In this document: piece after piece, positions 43,115 to 53,122 of the stretch
Layout of the letters: each line of letters starts with the position of its first letter
Numbering within the stretch: the first letter of the stretch is position 1
Assembly (NCBI RefSeq): GCF_003312875.1
Contig: NZ_CP015163.1
Coordinates: 434,001-498,000, forward strand
Origin: Amycolatopsis albispora
GTDB lineage: Bacteria > Actinomycetota > Actinomycetes > Mycobacteriales > Pseudonocardiaceae
Reading direction: 5' to 3'
DNA: 64,000 nt
Program-made: the position numbers and the translations under genes
Notes under the pieces: generated by a model
Seen by the model: only the letters and a program-made list of their open reading frames with translations
Told to the model about the DNA's origin: nothing
The model's database searches: none

Positions 43115-44514
43115 GCGCGCGCCTGTTCCTGTCCACACTGGACACTGTGGCCGAGTCGTGCCGTCCGCTCGTCCGGCCGGACGAACTCAGGCCGAAGGTG
43201 GTCCACTTCGGACTCGGTGCCTTCCACCGCGCCCACCAGGCGGTCTACACCGAAGCCGTGGCCGCGTCGGGGCAGCCGTGGGGGATCGCCGCCGTGGCAC
43301 CGCGTTCGCCGGAGCCGGTGGACGCCCTGCGTGCCCAGGACGGCCTGTTCTCGGTCACCGACGGCCGCACCCGCGTGGTCGGATCGGTGGTCGAGGCGCT
43401 GAAGATGGTGCCGGACGCCGCCCGCGTCGATGAGTTGCTGACCAGCCCCGATGTCACCGTGGTCACGCTGACCATCACCGAAAAGGGCTACTGCCGCGAC
43501 CCCCGCACGGGACGGCTCGACCTCTCGGCTCCCGAGGTGGCTGCCGATCTCGCCGGGCGGCCCCCGCGCAGCGTGCTCGGCAGGCTGGCGACCTCGCTGG
43601 CGAACCGGTCGCGGTCCAGTGGCGCCCCGGTCAACCTCGTTTCGTGCGACAACGCGGCGGGCAACGGGGTCGCGCTCAAGGCTGTGCTCACCGATTTTGT
43701 GGCTGCCTCGCCGTGGCCCGACCGCGACGCCGTGCTGTCCTGGATCGAGGAGTCGGTGGCGTTCCCGTCCACGGTCGTCGACCGGATCGTGCCCGCTGCC
43801 ACCGAGGCCGACCGGGACGCCGCCGAAGCCGCGCTCGGTGTGCGCGACGAGATGGCGGTCGTGGGGGAGCCGTACCGCCAGTGGGTCCTCGAGAACACCT
43901 TCGTGGCCGCACGGCCGCCGTGGGAACTCGATGGCGCGCTGGTCGTTCCCGATGCCACGCCCTACCAGCTGATGAAGCTGCGCCTGCTCAACGGCGCGCA
44001 TTCCGCGCTGGCGTACTGCGGGCTGGCCGCCGGCTGCCGGACGGTCTCCGACACCCTTGCCACCGCCTGGGGCGAGAAGCTGGTCCGCGGCCTCGCCGCG
44101 GAAGCCGCGCCCACGTTACCCGTCGCGGACCTCGACGTGCCCGGTTACGTCGACGCGCTGGTCGAGCGGTTCGCCAATCCGGCGATCGGGCACCGGCTGC
44201 GGCAGATCGGCTCGGACGGATCGCTGAAGATCGCCGAACGCTGGTTCCCCGTGCTGCGCGAGCGCGGCGGCGCCGGTCCGGCACTGGCCACGGCGCTGGC
44301 GGCGTGGGCCCACACGACCAGGGAAGACTTCGGCACCACCGACCCCGCCGCCGCGGACCTCGCCGCCTGCTGGGCGGACGAGCCCGGTGACGCGGTGGCG
44401 GTGGCCAGCCTGCTGAGGATCGCCGGTGGCGCCGGCCTGGCCGAAGACCGGGCACTGACCACCGCGGTCGCCGAACGCCTGCCCGCGGTCCGCGCCGGCC
44501 GCATCGACCTCTAG
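43111..44514 (+). CDS. uxuB: mannitol dehydrogenase family, fructuronate reductase (UxuB-like)
   Basis: This 467-residue polyol dehydrogenase of the long-chain mannitol dehydrogenase family has [17 protein letters not shown] (nucleotide fold), [20 protein letters not shown] and [16 protein letters not shown] with the catalytic Lys/Asn/His cluster. Next to mannonate dehydratase the likely reaction is D-fructuronate to D-mannonate. GTG 43111 overlaps the manD stop by four bases. Confidence 0.9.
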   Translation: MSARLFLSTLDTVAESCRPLVRPDELRPKVVHFGLGAFHRAHQAVYTEAVAASGQPWGIAAVAPRSPEPVDALRAQDGLFSVTDGRTRVVGSVVEALKMVPDAARVDELLTSPDVTVVTLTITEKGYCRDPRTGRLDLSAPEVAADLAGRPPRSVLGRLATSLANRSRSSGAPVNLVSCDNAAGNGVALKAVLTDFVAASPWPDRDAVLSWIEESVAFPSTVVDRIVPAATEADRDAAEAALGVRDEMAVVGEPYRQWVLENTFVAARPPWELDGALVVPDATPYQLMKLRLLNGAHSALAYCGLAAGCRTVSDTLATAWGEKLVRGLAAEAAPTLPVADLDVPGYVDALVERFANPAIGHRLRQIGSDGSLKIAERWFPVLRERGGAGPALATALAAWAHTTREDFGTTDPAAADLAACWADEPGDAVAVASLLRIAGGAGLAEDRALTTAVAERLPAVRAGRIDL

Positions 44515-44540
44515 TCCCCCGTGGAGCAAAGGAGCACACG

Positions 44541-45908
44541 ATGACCGAGAGCACGCCGGTGGCGGAAGGCACCGCGGCCAGGACGACCAGGGACCTGAGC
44601 CGGGCGGCGGTGTCGGGCTGGCTCGGCACCGCTATGGAGTTCATGGACTTCCAGCTCTACTCACTGGCCGCGGCGATCGTGTTCAACAAGATCTTCTTCC
44701 CCGAGGTCAGCCCGGCCATCGGGCTGATCGCCGCGATGGCGACCTACGGCGTCGGCTACGTCGCCCGCCTCGCGGGCGCGGTCTACTTCGGACGGATGGG
44801 CGACCGGATCGGGCGCAAGAAGGTCCTGTTCATCACGATCGCGCTGATGGGGGTGTCCACCACGCTGATCGGCGCACTGCCCTCGTACGCGGTGATCGGC
44901 ATCGCCGCGCCGATCCTGCTCGTCGCGCTGCGGCTGATCCAGGGGTTCGGCGCGGGCGCGGAGATCGCCGGGGCGACGGTGATGCTGGCCGAATACGCGC
45001 CCGCCCGGCGCCGCGGGCTGATCTCGTCACTGGTGTCGCTCGGCACGAACTCGGGCACGCTCGCCGCGTCCGGGCTGTGGGCTCTGCTGCTGGCGGTGCT
45101 GTCCGAGGAGCAGCTGCTGAGCTGGGGCTGGCGGCTGCCGTTCCTGCTGAGCTTCGTCGTGCTGCTGTTCGGGGTGTGGGTCCGCGCCAACCTCAAGGAA
45201 AGCCCGGTGTTCGAGGAACGGCCGGACGTCGTCGACGGCGTCGCGCTGTCCCGCAAGGAGATCGAGGAGTCCGGGGCGAGTGCGCTCGAGGAGGGCCTCA
45301 AGCAGCGCAAGGGCAAGGCCTTCCTGCTGGCGCTGGGACTGCGCTTCGGGCAGGCGGGCAACTCCGGCCTGGTGCAGACGTTCCTGGTCGGCTACATCGC
45401 CACCGAGCTGGCGGTGAACAAGTCCGTGCCGACCGCCGCGATCGTCTACGGCTCGCTGCTCGGGTTCGTCACCATCCCGGTGGTGGGCATGCTCGGGGAC
45501 CGGTTCGGCCGTCGTCCGGTCTACTTGGGACTGTCCGTGCTGACCGTGGTGATCGCGGTGCCGATGATGCTGACCATCGCCTCCGGCGGCACGGCCGCGC
45601 TGACCGTGGCGATGATCGTCGGCCTCAACGTCGGGGTGCTGGGCCTGTTCTCGCTGGAGAGCGTGACGATGGCGGAGTTGTTCGGCTCGCGCACCCGGTT
45701 CACCCAGCTCGCCGTGGCCAAGGAGATCGGCGGCATTCTCGCCACCGCGATCGGCCCGGTGCTGGCCGCGTCGCTGACCGCGGTCACCGGGCACTGGTGG
45801 CCCGTGGCGGCGATGCTCGCCGCCTACTCGCTCATCACGTTCGTCTCCGCTTACCTCGCGCCGGAGACCCGCGGGCGTGATCTGGTCCGCCTGGAGGACG
45901 CCGCATGA
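44541..45908 (+). CDS. MFS transporter, metabolite:H+ symporter type
   Basis: This 455-residue protein has 12 predicted membrane segments and the MHS-subfamily motifs: AVSGWLGTAMEFMDFQLYS near the N-terminus, the loop GRMGDRIGRKKVL after helix 2, RLIQGFGAGAEIAGA in helix 4 and GMLGDRFGRRPVYL in the second half. It probably imports the hexuronate or aldonate consumed by the operon. A short ribosome-binding site (AAAGGAG) precedes ATG 44541. Confidence 0.88.
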   Translation: MTESTPVAEGTAARTTRDLSRAAVSGWLGTAMEFMDFQLYSLAAAIVFNKIFFPEVSPAIGLIAAMATYGVGYVARLAGAVYFGRMGDRIGRKKVLFITIALMGVSTTLIGALPSYAVIGIAAPILLVALRLIQGFGAGAEIAGATVMLAEYAPARRRGLISSLVSLGTNSGTLAASGLWALLLAVLSEEQLLSWGWRLPFLLSFVVLLFGVWVRANLKESPVFEERPDVVDGVALSRKEIEESGASALEEGLKQRKGKAFLLALGLRFGQAGNSGLVQTFLVGYIATELAVNKSVPTAAIVYGSLLGFVTIPVVGMLGDRFGRRPVYLGLSVLTVVIAVPMMLTIASGGTAALTVAMIVGLNVGVLGLFSLESVTMAELFGSRTRFTQLAVAKEIGGILATAIGPVLAASLTAVTGHWWPVAAMLAAYSLITFVSAYLAPETRGRDLVRLEDAA

Positions 45909-46939
45909 AAGCAGCCGTGGTGCACGGGCCGGGTGATCTGCGCATCGACACCCTGCCGGATCCGGAGCCCGGTGCCGGTGAGGTGCTGGTCGCGATGGAA
46001 TGGGGCGGCATCTGCGGTTCTGACCTGGCGTACTGGCGGCACGGCGCTTCCGGCACCGCGGTTCTCGAACACCCGCTGGTGCTCGGGCACGAGGTCGCCG
46101 GGCGGGTGGCCGGGGTCGGTCCCGGGGTGAGCGTCGAGGTGGGCCTGCCGGTCACCGTCCACCCCGCCGAACCCGTCGGCGACACGACCTTGCCGGAACG
46201 GATCGCCGGGCGCACCAATCTGCTGCCGCGCGTGCGCTACTTCGGCTCGGCGGCCCTGCACCCGCATACCGACGGCGGGTTCAGCGAACTGAGAGTCGTG
46301 CGCGCCGGGCAGCTGCGGCCACTGCCGGAAGGGGTGAGCACCCGGCAGGGCGCACTCGCCGAACCGCTGGCCGTGGCCATGCACGCGGTCCACCGCGCCG
46401 GGGCGGTCAGCGGCCGCACGGTGCTGGTCAACGGCGCCGGCCCGATCGGCTGCCTGCTCGTCGCGGCGGCGAAGTTCGCCGGTGCCGCCACGGTGATCGT
46501 GGCCGATCTCGCGCCATCGGCGCTGGCGATCGCACGACGGCTCGGCGCCGACCACGTTGTCGACCTCGGTTCCGGTGACGCCCTGCCTGATGACGTCGAG
46601 CTGGTCTTCGAGGCGTCGGGCGCTCCCGGCGCCCTCGGTGGTGTGCTGCACGCGACCGCGCGCGGCGGCACGCTGGTCCAGGTCGGCAACCTGCCGGGGA
46701 AACCGGCGACGGCCGTGCTCGGCGACCTGATCACCAGGGAGATCACCTGGGTCGGCTCCTACCGGTTCGTCGACGAAATCACCGACGCGGTGCGCGCGCT
46801 GGGCGAGGGGCTGGACGTCTCGCCGCTGATCACGCACACCTTCGACCTCGATCGCGCCGGCGAGGCGCTGGCCGTCGCGGCCGATCGGACGAGCGGGAGC
46901 GGCAAGGTCCTTCTGCGACTGGGAGAGGAGCGGCGATGA
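45905..46939 (+). CDS. zinc-dependent alcohol dehydrogenase, L-idonate 5-dehydrogenase-like
   Basis: This 344-residue MDR protein has the catalytic zinc set GGICGSDLAYWRHG (Cys) and LVLGHEVAGRV (His-Glu), then a Rossmann domain VLVNGAGPIGCLLVAAAKFAGA. The structural-zinc Cys cluster typical of many ADHs is absent in the loop after the GHE motif. It resembles L-idonate/sorbitol-type dehydrogenases and would feed a further sugar acid into the operon. It overlaps the transporter stop by ATGA. Confidence 0.85.
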   Translation: MKAAVVHGPGDLRIDTLPDPEPGAGEVLVAMEWGGICGSDLAYWRHGASGTAVLEHPLVLGHEVAGRVAGVGPGVSVEVGLPVTVHPAEPVGDTTLPERIAGRTNLLPRVRYFGSAALHPHTDGGFSELRVVRAGQLRPLPEGVSTRQGALAEPLAVAMHAVHRAGAVSGRTVLVNGAGPIGCLLVAAAKFAGAATVIVADLAPSALAIARRLGADHVVDLGSGDALPDDVELVFEASGAPGALGGVLHATARGGTLVQVGNLPGKPATAVLGDLITREITWVGSYRFVDEITDAVRALGEGLDVSPLITHTFDLDRAGEALAVAADRTSGSGKVLLRLGEERR

Positions 46940-47895
46940 CCGTGGTGACACTGGGCGAGACGATGGCACTGCTGTCCACTCCGCCCTGGGGCCGGGTGAC
47001 CGGCGGCTCGGCCCTGCCGGTGGGCATCGGGGGCGCGGAGTCCAACGTGGCCATCGGGCTGGCACGGCTCGGCGTGCCTGCCACCTGGATCAGCCGCGTC
47101 GGCGAGGACGCGCTGGGCGAACTGGTCACCAGGGAAATCCGCGCGGAAGGCGTGGAGGTGCTCGCCAAGACCGACGCCGAGGCGCCGACCGGGTTGATGC
47201 TCAAGGAACTGCGTGACGGCAAACCACGGCGGGTGCGCTACTACCGCCGCGGCAGTGCCGCCTCCCGACTGTCGCGTTCGGACATCGACCCCAGCGTGAT
47301 CCAGCGGGCCGACGTGGTGCACCTGACCGGGATCACCGCCGCACTCGGTCCAGGACCACGCGACGTTCTCCACCACGTCATCGAACTGGCCCATGACGCC
47401 GGGACACTGGTGTCCTTCGACGTCAACCACCGTGCGACCCTGTGGACCGGCGAGCAGGCGAGGCCGGTGCTCGCCGGCCTGGCCGCCGCCGCGGACCTCG
47501 TGTTCGCCGGGCCGGAGGAAGCGGCGCTCGTCCTCGGCCGTGAACAACCCGGCGAACCCACCTTCGCCCTCGGTGAGCAGTTGGCGCGCGAGCTGGCGGA
47601 CACCGGGCGGGGAACCGTCGTGATCAAGCTCGGTGAACTCGGATCCCTGGCCCTGGGCCAAGGCGAGGTGTACCGAGCCGACGCGGTTCCGGTGACCGTG
47701 CTCGACCCGGTCGGCGCCGGGGACGCCTTTGTCGCCGGATACCTCAGCCGCCTGGTCGCCGGGGCACCGGTGTCGGAATGCCTGCGCACCGGCAACGCCG
47801 CGGGCGCGGCGGTGTGCCGGGTCCCCGGCGACTGGGAAGGCCTGCCCTCACGCGAAGACCTACGCGGTCAAACGGCGGCAGAAGTCGTTCGATGA
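46936..47895 (+). CDS. kdgK: 2-keto-3-deoxygluconate kinase (PfkB family)
   Basis: This 319-residue ribokinase-family protein has VTLGETMALL, GGAESNVAIGLARLG, VSFDVNHRATLW, and the PfkB signature DPVGAGDAFVAGYLS with the catalytic Asp. It phosphorylates KDG to KDPG, which completes the route fructuronate-mannonate-KDG-KDPG encoded by this operon. It overlaps the dehydrogenase stop by ATGA. No aldolase gene follows in the window. Confidence 0.9.
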   Translation: MTVVTLGETMALLSTPPWGRVTGGSALPVGIGGAESNVAIGLARLGVPATWISRVGEDALGELVTREIRAEGVEVLAKTDAEAPTGLMLKELRDGKPRRVRYYRRGSAASRLSRSDIDPSVIQRADVVHLTGITAALGPGPRDVLHHVIELAHDAGTLVSFDVNHRATLWTGEQARPVLAGLAAAADLVFAGPEEAALVLGREQPGEPTFALGEQLARELADTGRGTVVIKLGELGSLALGQGEVYRADAVPVTVLDPVGAGDAFVAGYLSRLVAGAPVSECLRTGNAAGAAVCRVPGDWEGLPSREDLRGQTAAEVVR

Positions 47896-48042
47896 GCTCA
47901 CGCGGTCCGGTGAGAGCAGGCAGACGGCCGGGCCATGGCCGGCTGACAAGCGGTGTGGCGGGGTCGGGTGTCCTGTGGGCGCGACTCGTGCCGAAAGCAC
48001 GCGGATACCGGGTCAGCTCAGATAGAGCCGTCGTCTCAGGTG

Positions 48043-48549
48043 TTATTGCTTGTCCGGGACGGGAACGGGTAGCGGCCGCCGTGGCACCGGTTCGGACACG
48101 ACGATGGAGGTGGTGGTCTGGCCGAACATGAGGAACCGGTCGAGCACCTCCTCGAGCTGCTCGATCGACGGCCCGTGCAGCTTGAGCAGGAAGCAGTCCT
48201 CGCCGGTGATCCGGAAGCACTCGACCACCTGCGGCGTGTCCCGTGCCGCTGCCACGATCTTGGGGAGTTGGCCGGGTCCGGGCCGGATGCGCACCAACGC
48301 GGTCACGGGCATGCCGAGGGCGGCCGGGTCGACCTCCATCCGGAAGCCGGTGATCACGCCGGTCCGTTCCAGGCGCTGCACCCGCTCGGTGACCGCGGGC
48401 GCCGACATGCCGACGCGGCGGGCGAGTTCGGACATGGACAGCCGCGGATCGTCGTGCAGCTCGTTCAGCAGCCGCAGGTTCACCTCGTCCAGCAGCCGCG
48501 ATCGCGCGATGAAGGAATTTTGGCCGTTCGGCCTTGATTTTCCAGACAA
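48043..48549 (-). CDS. Lrp/AsnC-family regulator
   Basis: This ~168-residue protein has LLDEVNLRLLNELHDDPRLS in pieces, SELARRVGMSAPAVTERVQRL (winged helix) and the RAM effector domain (ITGFRMEVDPAALGMPVTA, RITGEDCFLLKLHG). The start is uncertain: no ATG is available, and I use the TTG at 48549. It diverges from the EamA exporter, which it probably controls. An imperfect inverted repeat GGCCG-TT-CGGCC lies within the first codons. Confidence 0.85.
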   Translation of the reverse strand: MSGKSRPNGQNSFIARSRLLDEVNLRLLNELHDDPRLSMSELARRVGMSAPAVTERVQRLERTGVITGFRMEVDPAALGMPVTALVRIRPGPGQLPKIVAAARDTPQVVECFRITGEDCFLLKLHGPSIEQLEEVLDRFLMFGQTTTSIVVSEPVPRRPLPVPVPDKQ

Positions 48550-48612
48550 CTCACACCATCTTCCTGGATAGTGCCATTCCGATTGCGGGTACTGCTTTGG
48601 AAGATACTCCGC

Positions 48613-49506
48613 ATGACGACACCGTCCGGGATCGAGTCGCGGCGACCGGCGTCCGCAGTCACCGAGCGGGTGCCCGCACCGGCCTACTTCGGCGTCAGCG
48701 CGATCTTCCACTACCTCGGGCCGGCCTTCGCCGTGTTGCTGTTCGCCAGCGTGGACGTGCTCGGCGTGGCCTGGCTGCGGATCGCCAGCGCCGCGGTGGT
48801 GTTCGCGGTGTGGCGCAGGCCGTGGCGGCTGGTCCGGCGCCTCGATCCGGGGCAGCGGTGGGTGCTGCTCGGGCTCGGTGTGGTGCTCGCGGCCATGAAC
48901 GCGACGTTCTACCTCGCTATCGACCAGGTGCCACTGGCCACCGTCGGAGCGATCGAGTTCCTCGGCACGATCGTGCTCGCCACGATCGGTGTCCGCAACG
49001 TCCGCAATGCGCTCGCCCTCGTGCTCGCCGTGGGTGGAGTGGTCGCGTTGACCGACCTCCAGCTCGCCGGTGCGTGGTTCGGGTTCGCCTTCGCGTTCGC
49101 CAACTGTGCGTTGTTCGTGCTCTACGTGGTCCTCAGCCACCGGATCGCCAACACCGGCGCTGGGATCGATCAGCTCGGCGCCGCGATGCTGATCGCCGCG
49201 GTGGTCGCGACGCCGTTCTGCCTCGGCGCCGCAGCCCCGGTCTTCACCAGCCCGGCGGCGCTGCTGGCCGGCGTAGGTGTGGGCATCTGCTCGTCGGTCA
49301 TCCCCTACGTGACCGACCAACTCGCGATGGCCCGGCTACCGCGGGAGACCTTTGCGCTGATGCTGAGCATCCTGCCCGCGGTCGCGACGGTGATCGGGAT
49401 CGTGGTGCTCACCCAGGTCCCCACCATCGGCGAGCTGACCGGCATCGCGCTGATCGCCGCAGGTGTCGCGGTCCACCAGGAACCACCGGAAAACAAGGAG
49501 AACTGA
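48613..49506 (+). CDS. EamA/DMT-family exporter
   Basis: This 297-residue protein has ten hydrophobic segments arranged as two EamA repeats (LRIASAAVVFAVWRRPW, ATFYLAIDQVPLATVGAIEFLG in pieces, and ICSSVIPYVTDQLAMARLP in the second half). Members export amino acids and similar small metabolites; RhtA is the model. Pairing with a divergent Lrp regulator supports amino-acid efflux. ATG 48613 is preceded by GGAAGA; GTG 48571 would add 14 residues. Confidence 0.85.
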   Translation: MTTPSGIESRRPASAVTERVPAPAYFGVSAIFHYLGPAFAVLLFASVDVLGVAWLRIASAAVVFAVWRRPWRLVRRLDPGQRWVLLGLGVVLAAMNATFYLAIDQVPLATVGAIEFLGTIVLATIGVRNVRNALALVLAVGGVVALTDLQLAGAWFGFAFAFANCALFVLYVVLSHRIANTGAGIDQLGAAMLIAAVVATPFCLGAAAPVFTSPAALLAGVGVGICSSVIPYVTDQLAMARLPRETFALMLSILPAVATVIGIVVLTQVPTIGELTGIALIAAGVAVHQEPPENKEN

Positions 49507-50486
49507 TGGAACACATCCGGCTGGGCACCTCCGGCCTCACCGTGTCCCGAATCTGCCTCGGCATGATGAGCTACGGCAGTCCCAGCACAAAGGACTGGAT
49601 GCTCGGCGAGGACGCCGCGGAGCCGATCGTCCGGCAGGCCGTCGAGTCGGGAGTGACTTTCTTCGACACCGCGGACATGTACTCCGACGGGGGCAGCGAG
49701 CTGATCACCGGGCGGTTGCTCGCCAAGCTGTTCCCCCGCCGCGACGACTACGTGCTGGCCACCAAGGTCTACTTCCCGATGGGAACCGGCCCGAACAACA
49801 AGGGCTTGTCCCGCAAGCACATCATGGCCGCCATCGACGCCTCGCTCGACCGGCTGGGCGTAGACCACGTCGACCTGTACCAGATACACCGCTGGGACCA
49901 GGAGACACCGATCGAGGAGACCATGAACGCGCTCAACGACGTGGTCTTGGCCGGCAAGGCCAGGTACATCGGCGCGTCGAGCATGTTCGCCTGGCAGTTC
50001 GCCAAGGCACAACACACCGCCGAGACACACGGCTGGACGAGGTTCATCTCGATGCAAAACCACTACAACCTCGTCTACCGCGAGGAGGAACGGGAGATGA
50101 TCCCACTCTGCCTCGACCAGGGCGTCGGCATCATTCCGTGGAGCCCACTGGCACGCGGCCTGCTGACCGGCTCCCGCGAACGCGGCGGTGCGCAGACCAC
50201 CGTCCGATCCGGCTCCGACCCCATCGCCGACACCATGTACACCGACGACGACTTCGACGTGGTCGACGCGGTACGCGCGATCGCCGCCAAGCGTGGCCTG
50301 CCGCCGGCGCAGATCGCGCTGGCCTGGCTGCTCGACCGACCCGGCGTCACCGCACCGATCATCGGAGCGACCAGAACACGGCACCTGCAGGACGCGGTCG
50401 CCGCAGTACACATACGACTGAGCGAGGACGAGGTGACCACCCTGCAGGCACCGTACCGACCACACGCCGTGCTCGGCCACCACTGA
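49506..50486 (+). CDS. aldo/keto reductase
   Basis: This 326-residue TIM-barrel reductase has RLGTSGLTVSRICLGMM, the catalytic set DTADMY (Asp, Tyr), ATKVYF (Lys) and YQIHRWD (His), and IIPWSPLARGLLTG and PIIGATRTRHL for NADPH binding. It matches the YajO/IolS-type AKR11/12 groups. Its ATG shares a base with the exporter stop (TGATG), so it is the second gene of that operon. The substrate is unknown. Confidence 0.9.
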   Translation: MEHIRLGTSGLTVSRICLGMMSYGSPSTKDWMLGEDAAEPIVRQAVESGVTFFDTADMYSDGGSELITGRLLAKLFPRRDDYVLATKVYFPMGTGPNNKGLSRKHIMAAIDASLDRLGVDHVDLYQIHRWDQETPIEETMNALNDVVLAGKARYIGASSMFAWQFAKAQHTAETHGWTRFISMQNHYNLVYREEEREMIPLCLDQGVGIIPWSPLARGLLTGSRERGGAQTTVRSGSDPIADTMYTDDDFDVVDAVRAIAAKRGLPPAQIALAWLLDRPGVTAPIIGATRTRHLQDAVAAVHIRLSEDEVTTLQAPYRPHAVLGHH

Positions 50487-50809
50487 AAACTGGACGTGGG
50501 ACCTACACGTTATTGCGTCTGATGCAGCATTGGCCGCGCCCTGATATTCCCCGTTGCTGTTCAGGGCGTTTCCGGTGACGGTCGTGGCATGTCGTTGACC
50601 TGGACCGTCCGATGTGGATGCGGGCTTCCTCGCCGCCGCCGGGCCATGGATCACGGCGTCGTACTGGACGCGGCCGACAGGGAGCACAGCGCCAAGCGGC
50701 CCTCGGCACAGGCCGGTTTCCGATCCTCGCGACGCTGGCGAAGATCGTGCGTCGACCCGACGGATATGCTCCTCCCATTGCTGTGAGGCTGTCCCGGATC
50801 GGAGGCCAC
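50487..50809. other. 323-bp gap, nothing recognised
   Basis: No gene, clear hairpin or repeat is visible between the aldo/keto reductase and the glycosidase. Short frames here have no family resemblance. A GGAGG at 50801 serves the glycosidase start. Confidence 0.5.
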
Positions 50810-51736
50810 ATGCCGCGCTCGTTCTCGTCCGTGACGCTCGGAGCGGGGATCAACCTGGGCAACGCCCTGGACACCGCCGACGAGCACGCGCTTGGGTTGC
50901 CGCGGCGGTATTTCGACGAGATCAAGGCCGCCGGGTTCGACACGATCCGGTTGCCGGTGGCGTGGTCGGCGCACGCCGAACAGGCCGCTCCCTACACCAT
51001 CAGAGAGGACTTCTTCCAACGCGTCGACCAAGCGGTCGATCAGGCACTGGCACGGGATCTGAACGTCGTGCTCAACGTGCACCACTATCACGAACTCAAC
51101 CACGTGCCCGACGCGCAGACGGACCGGTTTCTGGCATTGTGGCGGCAGATCGCTCCACGCTACGTCGATCGTCCAGAGCTCCTTCATTTCGAGTTGCTCA
51201 ACGAGCCTCGTGCCGCCATGACCGCGCAGCGGTGGAACGCCCTGCTATCCCAGGCCTTGGCCGCCGTACGGGAATCAAGTCCAGAACGCGCGGTGCTCAT
51301 CGGGCCGGCGGAGATGAACGACATCAGCGCTCTTTCGAAGCTCGAACTGCCCGACGACGACCACTTGGTGGCGACGGTCCACTACTACGCCCCGTTCGAG
51401 TTCACCCACCAGGGCGCGCCCTGGGTCGAGAACTCCGCCCCGTGGCTCGGCACGACGTGGGGTGGTGAAGCCGACCGGAAGACCGTGAGCGAGGACCTTG
51501 CCGTAGCGGCGGCCTGGGCGGACGCTCACGCGGTTCCGCTGTTCATCGGCGAGTTCGGCGCATACGAGCGGGCGGATATGGATTCCCGTGTCCGCTGGAC
51601 CGCCTGGGTACGGGCGGAAGCAGAGCGTCTGCGGATCGGCTGGGCCTATTGGGAGTTCGGCACCGACTTCGGTGCCTATGCCCGCGAGACCGATACCTGG
51701 CGGGAGCCCCTGCGGCGAGCTTTGATCGCCGAGTAG
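50810..51736 (+). CDS. glycoside hydrolase family 5 (cellulase-like)
   Basis: This 308-residue TIM barrel has LGAGINLGNALD, GFDTIRLPVAWS, VVLNVHHYHELN, HFELLNEPRA with the acid/base Glu, HYYAPFEFTHQG and LFIGEFGAYERA with the nucleophile Glu. It is the shape of a GH5 endoglucanase or glucosidase. No signal peptide is present, so it would act inside the cell on imported oligosaccharides unless it is exported by a non-classical path. GGAGG precedes ATG 50810 by five bases. Confidence 0.88.
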   Translation: MPRSFSSVTLGAGINLGNALDTADEHALGLPRRYFDEIKAAGFDTIRLPVAWSAHAEQAAPYTIREDFFQRVDQAVDQALARDLNVVLNVHHYHELNHVPDAQTDRFLALWRQIAPRYVDRPELLHFELLNEPRAAMTAQRWNALLSQALAAVRESSPERAVLIGPAEMNDISALSKLELPDDDHLVATVHYYAPFEFTHQGAPWVENSAPWLGTTWGGEADRKTVSEDLAVAAAWADAHAVPLFIGEFGAYERADMDSRVRWTAWVRAEAERLRIGWAYWEFGTDFGAYARETDTWREPLRRALIAE

Positions 51737-51959
51737 CGATCACAGCTGAAGATGGCCTCGGTGGTCGCACGCAAGATCGAGCGGACAGCGCCTGGCTTTG
51801 CTGTGCCAGCCGTGGCGTGAGTCAGGTCACGGTCCGCTGTCGTGCGCGCTTTGTTCGGCCACCGACGCGGCGAGCATGACCACGGCTCGCTGACCCACAG
51901 CGCGCCGGCGATGGAGCTGAGTATGTTTCTGATGATCAATTCCGAATGCAGGAGGAACC

Positions 51960-52256
51960 GTGGCCAAGGGTTACTGGGTCAGCGTCTACCCCACCATCAC
52001 CGACCCTGAAGGACTCGATGTCTACAACGAACTGGCCGGTGTGGCTGTCAAGGCCGCGGGCGGGCGGTTGCTCGCCGGCATCGGCAGCCGGGTCGTCGCA
52101 CACGAAGCCGGAATCGCGGAGCGCGTTGTCCTGATCGAGTTCGACAGCTTCGAACAGGCCGTCGCCGCATATGAGAGTGCGGCATACCAGAAGGCGCTGG
52201 CCGAACTCCCCGACGGCTTCGAGCGCGACTTCCGCATCATCGAAGGCCTCGACTGA
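51960..52256 (+). CDS. DUF1330-family small protein
   Basis: This 98-residue protein has a single ferredoxin-like dimeric alpha/beta barrel fold typical of DUF1330: KGYWVSVYPTITDPEGLDVY in part, ERVVLIEFDSFEQAVAAYES and a terminal FRIIEGLD. Function is unknown in the family. GTG 51960 follows AGGAGG. Confidence 0.82.
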   Translation: MAKGYWVSVYPTITDPEGLDVYNELAGVAVKAAGGRLLAGIGSRVVAHEAGIAERVVLIEFDSFEQAVAAYESAAYQKALAELPDGFERDFRIIEGLD

Positions 52257-52509
52257 CGATCGAGGCTGCGCCGGCGACGAACACCAAGCCGACTGCCCCA
52301 GGATCACCCCCGCTCGTCCGCGCGCCGCACCGTCGCGAACAGCGCTCGGCCAGTGGCATCGGCCTCGACGTCGGCGAGGGTGCGTTCGAGGTTCCAGCGG
52401 CCGATGTGGGTCCCGTCAAGACCCTGACAGCGGATCGTGCTCACCAGGCACGGTCAAGTTCGAAGCCCCGACATGTCCCGGACGCCGTGGGTGAGCACGG
52501 CTCACCTGC

Positions 52510-52797
52510 GTGTCGTGGCCGGTGCGTGCTGAGGACCTGCGGCCCCTGACCGGGCGCTACCCGCTGCGCCCGCCGCTGCTGCTGGTCTGGCTGGTGGCCG
52601 CGGTGCTGCACATCGCGATGGGCTCGCTGGGGGTGCCGGTGGTGCTGATCGCGCTCGCCGCCTGCTCCGGGGCGCTGTTCCTGCCGCACGTCAGCAGCAA
52701 CTTCTTCTGGATGTTCCAGTCGCTGCACACGGTGGCCATGACGCTGGCCTCGGTGATCTCACGGCCGATCGTGCTGCTGCTCGACGTCGTGCGCTGA
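52510..52797 (+). CDS. small hypothetical membrane protein
   Basis: This 95-residue frame has GC-rich third positions and three hydrophobic stretches (LLLVWLVAAVLHIAMGSL, VVLIALAACSGALFL, and VAMTLASVISRPIVLLL). I know no family for it. It may be a short membrane protein or the end of a larger lost gene. Confidence 0.4.
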   Translation: MSWPVRAEDLRPLTGRYPLRPPLLLVWLVAAVLHIAMGSLGVPVVLIALAACSGALFLPHVSSNFFWMFQSLHTVAMTLASVISRPIVLLLDVVR

Positions 52798-52813
52798 GGA
52801 CGGGCCGGGCGGG

Positions 52814-53122
52814 TTAGTAGAGCGCGGTTTCCCACGCTTGGAATGGTGGTTCGCCTTCGGGCAGGTGGCCGGTCATGTACTGGTAGATGTAGGCGGCTGC
52901 CCGGCGTTCGGCGTGCTTGGCGTTCACCGGTTCACCGTCATCGTCGATTTCCAGAACGTTCGCGAAGATCGCGAAGGTCATTTCCAGATAACTCGGGGAT
53001 TCCCGCAGAGCGTCCCAGTAGTCGATGTCGTCGAGTAGCGGGTGGCCGACCGTGCCGTTGGCGACCCAGAACGCGAAGGTGCGTAGCGCCCCGGAGGTTC
53101 CGTGCGACAGTTTCGACGTCAT
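52814..53122 (-). CDS. small hypothetical protein
   Basis: This 102-residue acidic soluble protein (TFAFWVANGTVGHPLLDD, YLEMTFAIFANVLEIDDD, RAAAYIYQYMTG) has a plausible composition and an ATG start at 53122. I do not recognise the family for certain; small acidic proteins of this type sometimes accompany toxin systems but no toxin gene is nearby. Confidence 0.6.
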   Translation of the reverse strand: MTSKLSHGTSGALRTFAFWVANGTVGHPLLDDIDYWDALRESPSYLEMTFAIFANVLEIDDDGEPVNAKHAERRAAAYIYQYMTGHLPEGEPPFQAWETALY